From: Deltaproteobacteria bacterium
GTDB taxonomy: Bacteria > Bdellovibrionota > Bdellovibrionia > Bdellovibrionales > Bdellovibrionaceae
Length of the DNA: 64,000 bases
Direction of reading: 5' to 3'
Assembly: GCA_017302835.1 (NCBI GenBank)
Contig: JAFLCC010000007.1
Span: 1 to 64,000, forward strand
Positions 42,506 through 52,559 of this stretch are shown in pieces (positions within the stretch are counted from its first letter, which is position 1; each line of letters begins with the position of its first letter). A program made the translations under genes and the position numbers. The notes under the pieces are model-generated. The model saw only the letters and a list, made by a program, of their open reading frames with translations, made no database searches and was not told where the DNA came from.

Positions 42506-45500
42506 TTAACTATTACTCAACTCTAGGAAATCAGTTCTTCCAAATGAAGATTGAATATTATCAAACAAATCGTTGTTGATTGACAGGCCTTGAATTTCAG
42601 GATGCTCAATCTCGACAATTCTTTCGTACTCCTTAAGTTTAATTTTCAAACTTAAAGGAGTCGGACCAGAAAAATCTTTTAACACTGAATTTAGTTTTTC
42701 AAATTCACTCGAGTCTAACAACTCTAAATTAAAAATCACTTTCTTAGATTTTTTTAAAACCTCATCTAGACTCGCAATATTGTCCACCATGATCTTATAT
42801 TGTTCTTCATTGTTTTCTAACATTCCCGCAAGTAAAACAGGCTTATCCTCTTTAAAAACAGGTTCAAATTTAGCATAGACATCAGGAAATACCACTAACT
42901 CACAGCTCCCCGTCAAATCTTCTAATTTTCCAAAACCCATCCGTGTTCCCTTTTTGGTTATCATTTCTCTGAATTCCGTCACGATACCAGCAATAATCAC
43001 TCTGCGTTTTTGATCCTTGCGACGGTCATAGGGATTGGAACTCGGTGACGGGACAATGGGTTCTGCTTTTTTAGCCAGCTCAGGCAAATCTTTGATATGT
43101 CCATGGGTCCAAATATGGGTTAATTTTTCATAACCATTTAAAGGATGATCACTCAGGTAAAAACCAAGGACCTCCTTCTCATAGCCCATCTGAACCATGC
43201 GTGGCCATACTTTTACCTTTGGCAATTTAATATCCATTTTTTGACTCTGATCCAAATCAAATAATGAGGTCTGCCCGAGCTCTCTGTCTTTTTGCACTTC
43301 AATGGCCCTGTCTAAAAATAAAGTGTAACCACCCAGAAGTTCAGATCGTTGAAATCCAAAACCATCAAAGGCACCCGACTTAATCAAGCACTCGATGACT
43401 TTTTTATTTACTTTTCTTAAGTCCACACTGCTAAAAAAATCATAGAGATCTTTAAATTTATGATCTTCTTTTTCAAGACGTGCTTCCAGAATGGAATCCA
43501 CTGCCGCTTGACCCACTCCCTTGATCGCCCCTAGCCCAAAATAAATTTTTTCTCCTTTAACCGTAAACAAATACTCTGAAACATTAATGTGTGGAGGCAG
43601 AACTTCTAATTGATGTTTTTGCGAGTCTTTAACATACTTAACAACTTTATCGGTATCATTAATCTCTGTAGACAACAGCGCTGCAAAAAATTCAGCAGGA
43701 TAGTAATGCTTAATCCATGCTGTCTGAGCGGTAATTACAGAATAAGCCGCCGCATGGGATTTATTAAAACCATAGTCAGCAAACTTATACATAAGCTCAA
43801 AAAGCTCTTCTGATTTTTTGACATCATGACCTTTTTCCTTGGCCCCTTTCAAAAATCTTTCCCGATGAAAATCCATTTCTGATTTGATTTTTTTTCCCAT
43901 GGCACGACGGAGCATGTCGGCTTCACCAAGGCTGTAACCTGCAATCAAAGAGGCAATCCCCATCACCTGTTCTTGATAAACCATAATCCCATAGGTTTCT
44001 TCCAATACTTTTTTAGAATCCTCTAACAAGTACTCTATGGGAGATTCCTTATGCTTTCGCTTCGTGTACTCAGGAATATTGGCCATGGGTCCTGGGCGGT
44101 ACAAGGAAGTGATGGCGGTGATATCTGCAAAAGAAGAAGGTTTTATTTTTCGAGTCGCATCACTGATACCTTCACCCTCAAACTGAAAAATTCCAGCGGT
44201 ATCTCCACGGGAAAGCAGCTCATAAATTTTAGGATCGTTTAAAGGGATTTCAGAGGTAGAAATTTTTTTTCCTTTATTTTTTCTTACCATCTCTAACGCA
44301 TAATGAATATGAGTGAGGGTTTTTAAACCCAAAAAATCAAATTTAATCAAACCAATTTTCTCAGCATGTTTCATATCATACTGAACTACATTTTCACCAT
44401 CGGCACCCTTATACAAAGGCGCATGTTTTCGAAGCTCGCCATCGGCAATAATCACTCCCGCCGCGTGAATCCCTGCATGGCGAACCATTCCTTCCACTTT
44501 TTGAGCTAGATCTATTAAGGTTGCCACCGTGGGATTTGATTCCATCATCTCTGAAATTCTTGGCTCCATTTCAAGTGATTCTTTAAGAGTCACCCCCAAC
44601 TTATCAGGAATCAGCTTTGATACCACATCGACTTCTGGAAAAGTCATTCCTAGCACGCGACCGACATCTTTGAGAGCGGCTCTGGTTTGTAGCTTTCCAT
44701 AAGTGATGATTTGAGAAACTGAGGCTTCTCCATATTTTTGTGTGACGTATTTGATCACTTCGCCACGTCGATCTTGACAAAAATCGATATCAAAATCGGG
44801 CATGCTGATACGTTCTGGATTTAAAAATCTTTCAAATAATAAAAAATTAGGTAAAGGATCCAAATCCGTAATATTCAAAGAGTAAGCAACTAAAGACCCG
44901 GCTCCAGATCCTCTCCCCGGCCCAACAGGAATATTGTTTCCTTTCGCCCAATTAATAAAATCTTGGACGATCAAAAAGTATCCGTTAAATCCCATCCTAT
45001 CGATGACACCTAATTCAAAATCCAAACGAGCTCGGTAATCAGGTTTTTTTTCTTCCAGGACCCCTTCACCACGAGCCTCCGCTTCTTGAAATCGAACCTC
45101 TAGGCCTTTGTGCGATCGATAAGAAATCTCTTCTTTAAGACTACGGCCTTCTTCTGTTGGGAACGTGGGCAAATGATAAATCGCTTTTCCTTGGGCATCT
45201 TTTAAATTAAATTGGATATTAATTTTTTCAGCAATCTTTAAAGTGTTCTCAATGGCCTCGGGAATATCGGCAAAGAGGTCTCTCATTACATGGGGAGCTT
45301 TGAAGTAAAACTCGCTGGAACCTAGCTTAGGCCGATGTTCATCATTTAAGGTGCGATTAGTTCCAATACAAACTAAAACTTCTTGGGCAATTTGATCCTC
45401 TTGATTTAAATAGTAGACATCGTTGGTCGCCACCAATGGGAGTTGAAATTCACGACTTGCAGAAACTAAAAAATCATTTAAAGATTGATGGCCATTTTGC

Positions 45501-46063
45501 TCCATCGTGGTGGGTAGTCCCATACGATTTATCTCTAAATAAAAATCATCTTGAAAAATTTCTTTCAGCAAGAGGATCTTTTTCTTGGCGGACTCCGCTC
45601 CTTCTTTAAGAAAGGCATCGGCCACCTCACCCCGCAAGCTTCCACTGAGGCAAATTAAATTCTCTGAATATTTTCTTAAAATCTCATAATCAATCCGAGG
45701 TTTCCAATAAAACCCTTCTTGAAACCCCACGGAGCTTAAGGCACAAAGATTTTGGTAACCATGAAAGTTTTTGGCAAGTAAAACCAAACGCCTGGGACCT
45801 AAATTGGATTCTCGTTCTTGCTTTTTTTCCAAACGATTTTCACAGATATAAGCATCCATTCCAAGAATGGGTTTCACGTTATTCTCTTTACAAGCAAAAT
45901 AAAACTCAATGGCGCCAAACATATTTCCATTATCTGTAAGGGCCACCGCTGGCATTCCAAAACCAGCTGCCTTTTTAACCATAGATTTGACTCGACAAGA
46001 AGCCTCTAAAAGAGAGTACTCTGAATGCACATGGAGATGAACAAAAGGAATACTTTCAGACAT
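42506..46063 (-). CDS. dnaE: DNA polymerase III alpha subunit
   Basis: This is the replicative polymerase. The 1185 residues are close to the normal DnaE1 size. The PHP domain begins HLHVHSEYSLLEA. The palm has GPGRGSGAGSLVAYSL and the catalytic PDFDIDF. HAGIHAAGVII and the finger region ITSLYRPGPM with GYNKSH-type FNKSHAAAYS follow. An OB fold near the C-terminus (RVIIAGIVTEFREMITKKGTRMGF) binds single-stranded DNA. The ATG follows the guaA stop codon directly, so the two genes are co-transcribed. It is upstream of the FlgT-like genes. Confidence 0.97.
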   Translation of the reverse strand: MSESIPFVHLHVHSEYSLLEASCRVKSMVKKAAGFGMPAVALTDNGNMFGAIEFYFACKENNVKPILGMDAYICENRLEKKQERESNLGPRRLVLLAKNFHGYQNLCALSSVGFQEGFYWKPRIDYEILRKYSENLICLSGSLRGEVADAFLKEGAESAKKKILLLKEIFQDDFYLEINRMGLPTTMEQNGHQSLNDFLVSASREFQLPLVATNDVYYLNQEDQIAQEVLVCIGTNRTLNDEHRPKLGSSEFYFKAPHVMRDLFADIPEAIENTLKIAEKINIQFNLKDAQGKAIYHLPTFPTEEGRSLKEEISYRSHKGLEVRFQEAEARGEGVLEEKKPDYRARLDFELGVIDRMGFNGYFLIVQDFINWAKGNNIPVGPGRGSGAGSLVAYSLNITDLDPLPNFLLFERFLNPERISMPDFDIDFCQDRRGEVIKYVTQKYGEASVSQIITYGKLQTRAALKDVGRVLGMTFPEVDVVSKLIPDKLGVTLKESLEMEPRISEMMESNPTVATLIDLAQKVEGMVRHAGIHAAGVIIADGELRKHAPLYKGADGENVVQYDMKHAEKIGLIKFDFLGLKTLTHIHYALEMVRKNKGKKISTSEIPLNDPKIYELLSRGDTAGIFQFEGEGISDATRKIKPSSFADITAITSLYRPGPMANIPEYTKRKHKESPIEYLLEDSKKVLEETYGIMVYQEQVMGIASLIAGYSLGEADMLRRAMGKKIKSEMDFHRERFLKGAKEKGHDVKKSEELFELMYKFADYGFNKSHAAAYSVITAQTAWIKHYYPAEFFAALLSTEINDTDKVVKYVKDSQKHQLEVLPPHINVSEYLFTVKGEKIYFGLGAIKGVGQAAVDSILEARLEKEDHKFKDLYDFFSSVDLRKVNKKVIECLIKSGAFDGFGFQRSELLGGYTLFLDRAIEVQKDRELGQTSLFDLDQSQKMDIKLPKVKVWPRMVQMGYEKEVLGFYLSDHPLNGYEKLTHIWTHGHIKDLPELAKKAEPIVPSPSSNPYDRRKDQKRRVIIAGIVTEFREMITKKGTRMGFGKLEDLTGSCELVVFPDVYAKFEPVFKEDKPVLLAGMLENNEEQYKIMVDNIASLDEVLKKSKKVIFNLELLDSSEFEKLNSVLKDFSGPTPLSLKIKLKEYERIVEIEHPEIQGLSINNDLFDNIQSSFGRTDFLELSNS

Positions 46064-47632
46064 TTATTCCCACTCGATAGTTGCTGGAGGTTTGCTGGTA
46101 ATATCATACACCACTCGCGAAACGCCCTTCACCTTATTGGTTATTTCATTCGAGATAGCTTTTAAATCACTACTATCAAATTCATACCAATCCGCAGTCA
46201 TCCCATCAATAGCGGTCACCGCTCGTAGGGCTAACACGTACTCGTAGGTACGACCATCCCCCATCACACCAACGGTCTGAATGGGAGTGAGCACACAAAA
46301 GGCTTGCCAAATTTTATCATATAAATTTTTATTTTTTAAATACTGAATAAACAGATGATCTGCTTCCCTTAAAAGGACCAAACGATCTTCCGTCACTTCG
46401 CCAATAACTCGAATACTTAATCCCGGCCCAGGAAAAGGATGCCGGGAAACAATCTCTTCGGGAGCCTTTAATTCACGACCTAAACGCCTGACCTCATCTT
46501 TAAAAAGAAGTCGCACCGGTTCGAGTAATTTAAAATTTAATTTCTCTGGAAGCCCTCCCACATTGTGATGGGACTTAATGGTCACCGAACTCCCCGTGGT
46601 CGAAACACTTTCAATCACATCAGGATACAGAGTTCCTTGAGCCAACCATTTTATTTCTATCTTTGTTTGTAATTTTATTTTTTCCACAGCTTCCTGAAAT
46701 ACTTCAATAAAAATACGCCCAATGGCTTTTCTTTTTAATTCTGGATCAATGAGACCTTTCAATCCTTCCAAAAAATGCTTTGAAGCATCCACCCCCACCA
46801 CATTGAGTCCCACATGCTCATAGGAATTAAGAACATCTGAATACTCATTTTTTCTAAGCAATCCATTGTTCACAAAGACACAATGAACTCGGTCTTTCCC
46901 CAATATTTTAGTCAGTAGGATGGCAACGACACTGGAGTCCACCCCTCCAGAAAGACCACAAAGCACATGGTCTGCAGGGCTTACCATGGACAGAACTTGC
47001 TCGTTAAGTTCTTCCAACATATTCTGGGTTTGCCAATTTTTTTGTGCTCCACATTTTTTAATAAAGTACTCGAGAACTTTCTCGCCCTTTTCCGTATGCA
47101 CCACTTCAGGATGAAACTGCACCGCAAATATTTTTTCACTTTCAATAGCAGCGGGATGGTCTTCAGTCTCTGCTAACAAAGTAAAACCTGCAGGGATCTG
47201 AGTGACCACATCCCCATGACTCATCCAAACTTTTTGATCATAATTCAAAGAGGAAGACACATCTGGATTTTCTTTGAAAATATTTTTACTCCAATGAACT
47301 GTCTTGTACCCATACTCACGAGATTTTGCCGGTTCCACCTTGCCACCCAAATCGTGACAAACTAATTGCATACCATAACAAATTCCCATTAAGGGAGCAG
47401 CTACTTGCAACTCTTTAATGGAACGATAGGGAGCTTGGTCTTCATAAACGGAGCTTGGGCCACCACTTAAAATAATGCCCGCATATTTTTTTTTCTTAAT
47501 CTCATCAAGTGGGTAGGAAAAATGTCTGATCTCTGAAAAATATCCCATTTCTCTCAGACGTCGAGCAATGAGTTGAGTCACCTGAGAACCAAAATCGAGT
47601 ATTAAAAATCCGTGATCTAATAGTTTTGTCAT
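46064..47632 (-). CDS. guaA: GMP synthase (glutamine-hydrolysing)
   Basis: GuaA converts XMP to GMP using ATP and glutamine. The class I amidotransferase domain carries the nucleophile Cys in GICYGMQL and the His-Glu pair in VQFHPEV. The ATP pyrophosphatase domain has the P-loop GLSGGVDSSVVA. The C-terminal dimerisation domain ends KPPATIEWE, the family's typical end. The 522 residues are normal. It follows guaB after 204 bp, which hold a structured element. Confidence 0.97.
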   Translation of the reverse strand: MTKLLDHGFLILDFGSQVTQLIARRLREMGYFSEIRHFSYPLDEIKKKKYAGIILSGGPSSVYEDQAPYRSIKELQVAAPLMGICYGMQLVCHDLGGKVEPAKSREYGYKTVHWSKNIFKENPDVSSSLNYDQKVWMSHGDVVTQIPAGFTLLAETEDHPAAIESEKIFAVQFHPEVVHTEKGEKVLEYFIKKCGAQKNWQTQNMLEELNEQVLSMVSPADHVLCGLSGGVDSSVVAILLTKILGKDRVHCVFVNNGLLRKNEYSDVLNSYEHVGLNVVGVDASKHFLEGLKGLIDPELKRKAIGRIFIEVFQEAVEKIKLQTKIEIKWLAQGTLYPDVIESVSTTGSSVTIKSHHNVGGLPEKLNFKLLEPVRLLFKDEVRRLGRELKAPEEIVSRHPFPGPGLSIRVIGEVTEDRLVLLREADHLFIQYLKNKNLYDKIWQAFCVLTPIQTVGVMGDGRTYEYVLALRAVTAIDGMTADWYEFDSSDLKAISNEITNKVKGVSRVVYDITSKPPATIEWE

Positions 47633-47724
47633 AGCTTTCTAATTTTTATCGAATTCACTATTTTAACAAGGAAAATTGCCATCATCGCGCCGCCGGACAA
47701 AAGAATATTCTTGGCAGGGGCTGT

Positions 47725-47827
47725 GCCTAGGACTCAAATCAAGGCCGCAGGAGTGAGACGACTGAGACTTGGCAAGGCCAAGTCGCAAGAAGTTCGATCG
47801 ACGAGAACGAAGAGTTGATTCCTAGGC
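47725..47827. other. About 103-nt inverted-repeat element between guaB and guaA
   Basis: The ends are GCCTAGGA (47725-47732) and TCCTAGGC (47820-47827), continued inward by ATCAA/TTGAT-like pairing. The centre is the perfect hairpin GACTTGGC-AAG-GCCAAGTC (47766-47784). Smaller GTTC/GAAC and AGT/ACT pairs lie between. The stretch is richer in GC than its surroundings and has no credible open frame. It could be a structured leader, an RNA processing site or a small non-autonomous mobile repeat. Confidence 0.5.
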
Positions 47828-47836
47828 TTAACCCCT

Positions 47837-49300
47837 CTACTCTAAGCGGTAGTTGGGTGCTTCCTTGGTGATACTCACATCATGAACATGGGACTCTTTG
47901 AGACCCTGAGGGGAAATTTGCACAAATTTAGCTCGTTTTTGAAGTTCTTCAATATTCGAAGCCCCCAAATACCCCATCCCTGATTTTAAACCACCCACTA
48001 ATTGATGAATGATACCAGAGGCACTCCCTTTATAGGGAACTTTTCCTTCGATACCTTCAGGAACCAACTTGTCCACATCATGGATATCCATTTGCCCATA
48101 CCTATCTTTAGAGCCCTTGGACATAGCTCCTATAGATCCCATCCCGCGGTACATTTTATACGTTCGTCCTTGATATAAAATCGTTTCACCAGGGGATTCC
48201 TCGGCCCCTGCCAGCAGATTCCCAATCATCACCGTATTCGCACCCAAAGCCAAAGCCTTGGTGATATCCCCTGAATATTTAATTCCGCCATCGGCAATAA
48301 TTGTTTTTCTTTTGTGCTTTGCCTGCTTGGAGCACTCCACTACGGCAGAGATTTGAGGCATCCCCACTCCGGCAACCACTCTGGTAGTACATATACTGCC
48401 AGGCCCCACTCCGACCTTTACCACATCAGCACCAGCCTCCATCAAAGCCAAAGTTCCTTCGGCAGTAACGACATTTCCAGCGATAAAAATAACATCTTTA
48501 AATTTTTTAGAAAGGTATTCCAAATTCGTAATCACATTTTTAGAGTGTCCATGGGCGGTATCAATACAAATCACATCCACATGGGCAGCACACAAGGCCT
48601 CCGCCCTGGCAATCCCTTCTTTACCGACACTGACAGCTCCCCCCACAGACAGACGGCCTCGAGAATCCTTCGTTGCTTGAGGGAAAGCCTGGGCTTTTTC
48701 AATATCTTTGATGGTAATTAATCCTTTCAGCTCGCCCTTCGCATTCACCACGGGAAGCTTTTCAATTCGGTATTTTTGCAAGATTTTTTTTGCTTGCTCA
48801 AGAGTGGTGCCTTCCACGGCGGTGATTAAATTTTCTTTGGTCATTAAATCTTCAATCAATTGATCGACATTGGTCTCGAATCGAAGGTCCCGATTGGTTA
48901 AAATTCCTACCAAGACTTTATCCACCGTTATGGGAACGCCACTGATAGAGTAGCGACTCATCATCTCTAAAGCTTTGCTCACTTTTTCCTTAGGTCCCAA
49001 GGTGATGGGATCCTGGATCATGCCACTTTCATATTTCTTAACCCGCTCGACTTCTAAACATTGTTTTTCAATGTCCATATTTTTATGGATAATTCCAAGG
49101 CCTCCCATTTGCGCCATGATTCTTGCGATACGATTTTCTGTCACTGTATCCATAGCCGAGGAAAGAATGGGTGTATTTAAATATTTATCCTTGGCAAAAA
49201 AACTCTTTGGCGTCACCTCTGTCGGCACTATTTCAGAATACTGAGGAATAAGTAAAATATCGTCAAAGGTTAAAGCGTAGGATATATTTCTAAATTCCAT
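47837..49300 (-). CDS. guaB: IMP dehydrogenase
   Basis: GuaB oxidises IMP to XMP with NAD+, the first step to GMP. The barrel shows [15 protein letters not shown], the catalytic loop [37 protein letters not shown] and the flap YRGMGS. Two CBS domains (about 95-205) bind adenine or guanine nucleotides for regulation. The 487 residues are normal. guaB and guaA run in pathway order on the same strand. The gene starts 22 bp after the gamma-carbonic-anhydrase-like gene. Confidence 0.97.
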   Translation of the reverse strand: MEFRNISYALTFDDILLIPQYSEIVPTEVTPKSFFAKDKYLNTPILSSAMDTVTENRIARIMAQMGGLGIIHKNMDIEKQCLEVERVKKYESGMIQDPITLGPKEKVSKALEMMSRYSISGVPITVDKVLVGILTNRDLRFETNVDQLIEDLMTKENLITAVEGTTLEQAKKILQKYRIEKLPVVNAKGELKGLITIKDIEKAQAFPQATKDSRGRLSVGGAVSVGKEGIARAEALCAAHVDVICIDTAHGHSKNVITNLEYLSKKFKDVIFIAGNVVTAEGTLALMEAGADVVKVGVGPGSICTTRVVAGVGMPQISAVVECSKQAKHKRKTIIADGGIKYSGDITKALALGANTVMIGNLLAGAEESPGETILYQGRTYKMYRGMGSIGAMSKGSKDRYGQMDIHDVDKLVPEGIEGKVPYKGSASGIIHQLVGGLKSGMGYLGASNIEELQKRAKFVQISPQGLKESHVHDVSITKEAPNYRLE

Positions 49301-49321
49301 TTAAATTCCTTTCGTATCAAA

Positions 49322-49831
49322 TTATCGATACCATGTCGTATAGAGTTTATAATTTTCAGAAGATTGAGCAATGTACTTTATTTCTTCTTGAGTTAAGGGG
49401 CGAGCTACCCTTGCCGGTCTTCCTATAATTAAAGAACCTTCTGGAAATTTTGATCCCTCGGTCACTAAGGATCCGGCACCTACAATTGAGTTTTTAGCAA
49501 TAAAACACCCATCCATTAAAATACTTCCCATGCCGATAAGACAGAGATCATCTATGGTCGTTCCATGAAGCATCACTTGGTGCCCAACGGTGACTTGATT
49601 TCCTATTTTTGTTCCCCATTTTTCAAAAGTCCCATGAATAACTGTTCCATCTTGAATATTGGTATCTTCACCAATTTCAATAGGCATGACATCACTTCTT
49701 AAAACGGCTTGATACCAGACAGAACACCCTTTCTTAAGAGTGACATTCCCAATGATCGTTGCATTTTCTGCTAAAAAAACGGACTCGTGAATTTGTGGAG
49801 TGAAACCTCGCACGGATTTGATTAGACCCAT
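49322..49831 (-). CDS. Gamma-class carbonic anhydrase-like hexapeptide-repeat protein
   Basis: The protein is a left-handed beta-helix of the YrdA/PaaY family. The three zinc-binding histidines are visible in VIHGTFEKWG, VTVGHQVMLHG and the preceding strand pattern, followed by a C-terminal helix. The ATG at 49831 (MGLIKSVRGFTP) is preferred over an in-frame TTG at 49849. Members bind zinc and some hydrate CO2; the exact substrate is usually unknown. It lies within the leftward housekeeping run between a DUF151 gene and guaB. Confidence 0.85.
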   Translation of the reverse strand: MGLIKSVRGFTPQIHESVFLAENATIIGNVTLKKGCSVWYQAVLRSDVMPIEIGEDTNIQDGTVIHGTFEKWGTKIGNQVTVGHQVMLHGTTIDDLCLIGMGSILMDGCFIAKNSIVGAGSLVTEGSKFPEGSLIIGRPARVARPLTQEEIKYIAQSSENYKLYTTWYR

Positions 49832-49895
49832 GGCCGAGAATATATACAATTCGCAAAGAGCTCAACATTTTTTATCAAAAAATTTAAAAAGAACT

Positions 49896-50489
49896 CTATT
49901 GAAGATAATTTGAATTCTTTACCAAGTTTTTTTGATTTTCTAACAAATGCTTGGTGACCCCTTCAATTTGCACATTTAAAAGCTTGCTTTGATTGATAAA
50001 ATTTTTAGTCGCAAACAAAGGAACTTTATGCGAGATACAAAGGCTGATCGCTTGATCGGCTTGAATCTTAATCGAGTTTAATTTTTGGTGTCCTTGAAAA
50101 TACACCCTAACATATTGTCTTGGTCCTTTAAGTTGAACAAAAACACATTGAAGTATTTTTATCTGCAAGGACTCTAATATTTGCCCTAAAAAATGATGGG
50201 GATCATAGGGGGCTTGAGATTTATTACCAAAATTGATGACCGCTCCGGCCTCAATGGGGTGGATAGGCACAGGAAGGGTAAACTCTAAACTTTTATCTTT
50301 TAACAAAACAAAGGGCTGATGCAATTCAGGAGTCAATGACACGCCAAATGGAAATAATTCTATTAAATCATTTTGATGAAAAACTTCTTCCTCTTCAGAC
50401 TGATTTGAAAATAATAAATTCCCACCAAGAACTTGATAGATATCAGGAACTGGTAAATTAATATTAGTTGAGTTTGCCACTGTAATCAC
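49896..50489 (-). CDS. DUF151 (bifunctional nuclease domain) protein
   Basis: The C-terminal two thirds resemble the BFN/DUF151 domain, with VFVQLKGPRQYVRVYFQG and IKIQADQAISLCISHKVPLFATKNFI, the latter matching the conserved 'SDAiaLAl..g.PI' pattern. Plant relatives degrade nucleic acid; bacterial function is not settled. The frame opens with a GTG at 50489 inside the miaB end. A second GTG at 50480 has AGGGG 8 nt upstream and may be the true start. Either way the gene overlaps miaB, implying coupling, and a miaB-DUF151 neighbourhood is, from memory, common in delta-type proteobacteria. Confidence 0.7.
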   Translation of the reverse strand: MITVANSTNINLPVPDIYQVLGGNLLFSNQSEEEEVFHQNDLIELFPFGVSLTPELHQPFVLLKDKSLEFTLPVPIHPIEAGAVINFGNKSQAPYDPHHFLGQILESLQIKILQCVFVQLKGPRQYVRVYFQGHQKLNSIKIQADQAISLCISHKVPLFATKNFINQSKLLNVQIEGVTKHLLENQKNLVKNSNYLQ

Positions 50490-51912
50490 CCCTAAAAACT
50501 GCAGGAAAAGCTTTAGTTATATTTATATTCACCGTTTCTCCTACAAGGTTTAAATTTTCTGGAGCTTCAAAATACACCAACTTGTTTTGTGTACTACGTC
50601 CAGAATGTTTCACCATCCCATTTCCAAGGATGGGTTCTTCTTTTTTTTCAACAAGTACGCTTAATGTGCGTCCTTCATATTTTTTGGCAAGGTCAAAGGC
50701 CAATTCATTATGAAAATCAAAAAGACGCTGCAATCTTTCCGATTTGATGGCCTCGGGGATTTGATCTTCAAATTTGGCGGCCTTGGTATTTGGTCTTGGC
50801 GAGTATTTAAAGGCAAAAACGGTTTCAAAAGCCACTTCCTTAATCAATGAAAGAGTCTCCAAGAACTCAGCTTCGGTCTCGCCAGGAAAGCCAACAATAA
50901 TATCTGTCGACAATACCACGTTGGGCATGATTTCTTTGATCATTCTTATTTTCTCGAGGTATTCTTCCCTGGTATAGCCGCGATTCATTTGTTCTAAAAC
51001 ACGAGTGTTGCCACTTTGAAAAGGCAAATGAATGTACTCACAAATCTTTGATTGATTTTGCGCTAACACCTTGATTAATTTTTCATCAAAATCCTTAGGG
51101 TGACTCGTGGTAAATCGGATACGCTCAACACTTGTCTCCTTGGCCACGGCACTCAATAAATCAGCAAAATCAGCCCCACACTCGCTCTGATAGGAATTTA
51201 CATTTTGCCCCAAAAGAGTGACTTCTTTCACTCCCCTTTTGAGCAAAGTTTTAATGTCCATCAAGATATGGGATTGGGGACGGCTTTTTTCTCGACCTCG
51301 AGTAAAAGGAACCACGCAAAAAGTGCAAAAATTATCACAACCTTTAGTGATATTTACAAAAGTTGAGACCCCTGGATTTCGCACTAAAGTTTCTACATGA
51401 TAGGGTTGTCGATGGGCAAATTGAGCTTTTACAATTTTAGATTTATTCGAAAGAGGCTTCTCTGCCTTTGAGTCTTTTTTATCTTCTTCTTTAACTTCTT
51501 GTTTAGCCTCATTTGACTCTTTAAAATAAAGATCCGTCAAAATTTCTGGCAAGGAATCTATCGCATCCGTTCCAAAAACAAAATCAATCATCGGCTGATT
51601 CTTTATTAATTTCTCTTTTTCCTGCTGGCCAACACAGCCCCCCACTCCAATTTTGAGCTGAGGATTTAATTCTTTCATTTTACGATAAGTCCCCACCTCT
51701 GAATAAACCTTGTGAACCGGCTTTTCCCTGATGGAGCACGAATTAATGATAATCACACTGGCTTCTTTTGGATCTTGAACGGGAACAAAATTCACCATTT
51801 CAAGCAAAGCCAACATGCGATCGGAATCGTTGACATTCATTTGACAACCATAGGTGGAAACGTAAACTCCTCGTCCCTTGCCAATATCTTGATTAGGATA
51901 GTTCTGATTCAT
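50464..51912 (-). CDS. miaB: tRNA-2-methylthio-N6-dimethylallyladenosine synthase
   Basis: MiaB is a radical-SAM enzyme that adds a methylthio group to i6A37 in tRNA. The N-terminal methylthiotransferase domain shows STYGCQMNVNDSDR. The radical-SAM cluster motif is CDNFCTFC, followed by VVPFTRGREKSR. A C-terminal TRAM domain is present. An unusual 30-residue, lysine- and glutamate-rich insertion (about 130-160, EVKEEDKKDSKAEK) separates the first two domains. It is the first gene of the leftward run to lipB. Confidence 0.95.
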   Translation of the reverse strand: MNQNYPNQDIGKGRGVYVSTYGCQMNVNDSDRMLALLEMVNFVPVQDPKEASVIIINSCSIREKPVHKVYSEVGTYRKMKELNPQLKIGVGGCVGQQEKEKLIKNQPMIDFVFGTDAIDSLPEILTDLYFKESNEAKQEVKEEDKKDSKAEKPLSNKSKIVKAQFAHRQPYHVETLVRNPGVSTFVNITKGCDNFCTFCVVPFTRGREKSRPQSHILMDIKTLLKRGVKEVTLLGQNVNSYQSECGADFADLLSAVAKETSVERIRFTTSHPKDFDEKLIKVLAQNQSKICEYIHLPFQSGNTRVLEQMNRGYTREEYLEKIRMIKEIMPNVVLSTDIIVGFPGETEAEFLETLSLIKEVAFETVFAFKYSPRPNTKAAKFEDQIPEAIKSERLQRLFDFHNELAFDLAKKYEGRTLSVLVEKKEEPILGNGMVKHSGRSTQNKLVYFEAPENLNLVGETVNINITKAFPAVFRGDYSGKLN

Positions 51913-52034
51913 GGTAAATTCCTCTGGACCTTAAAAGGCCCCATATTTAGGTAAAAAACTCATTGTGTCAATCCAATCTTTGATATATATAGTCAGGCTT
52001 TATTTGACCTCTTTCCTATTCCTTGAGGAGATAT

Positions 52035-52559
52035 ATGATTCCAAGACGACCAAACTCAAAAAAATGGGCTCACTTCCCACAGGATTTAACCTTACAAATT
52101 AAAGATGCCGTTGAGGAAACTTTCGGCAATCAACTGAAAAACCATCGAATTGTTACTGAAGGCCGAATTTATCCAGAAGAAGTTCTTTTTCAAATTGGGT
52201 TTCTGGAAGAAGGGCGACTCAAACAACCTAATTTTGAGATTTCCTTTGATATTCCCGATGATAAAAGTGATGTTTGGCTCCAACTACACAAAGGAATTGA
52301 TCTTATTCATGGCGCCATGCTGGACTATCTAGAAGATGAGGACAACACCGAGCTCCCCCTTTATTGGAAAAAGATCCATTTTAAAAACGAAAACTTTTAT
52401 TTTCAATTTTCAACGACGAATACAGAATTAGAAAACCTTGCCAATAAATTACTAGGCCTTGAAGAATCAAATTTAGTGGTTTCTTCACCCGATTCGGATA
52501 AAGAATCAGATGATGCTTTCGAGCTTGCAGAAATTGAAGAACTGAAAACTCTACAGTAG
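52035..52559 (+). CDS. Conserved-looking protein of unknown function, 174 aa
   Basis: GAGGAG lies just before the ATG at 52035 (MIPRRPNSKKWAHFP); the frame's earlier TTG at 52023 overlaps that site. The protein is soluble and acidic, with pattern FPQDLTLQIKDAVEETFGNQL, a strand region FEISFDIPDDKSDVWLQLHKGIDLIHGAMLDYLE, and an acidic tail. No family is recognised. It is divergent from miaB, and its last 9 bp overlap the tail of the protease gene on the other strand. Confidence 0.65.
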   Translation: MIPRRPNSKKWAHFPQDLTLQIKDAVEETFGNQLKNHRIVTEGRIYPEEVLFQIGFLEEGRLKQPNFEISFDIPDDKSDVWLQLHKGIDLIHGAMLDYLEDEDNTELPLYWKKIHFKNENFYFQFSTTNTELENLANKLLGLEESNLVVSSPDSDKESDDAFELAEIEELKTLQ

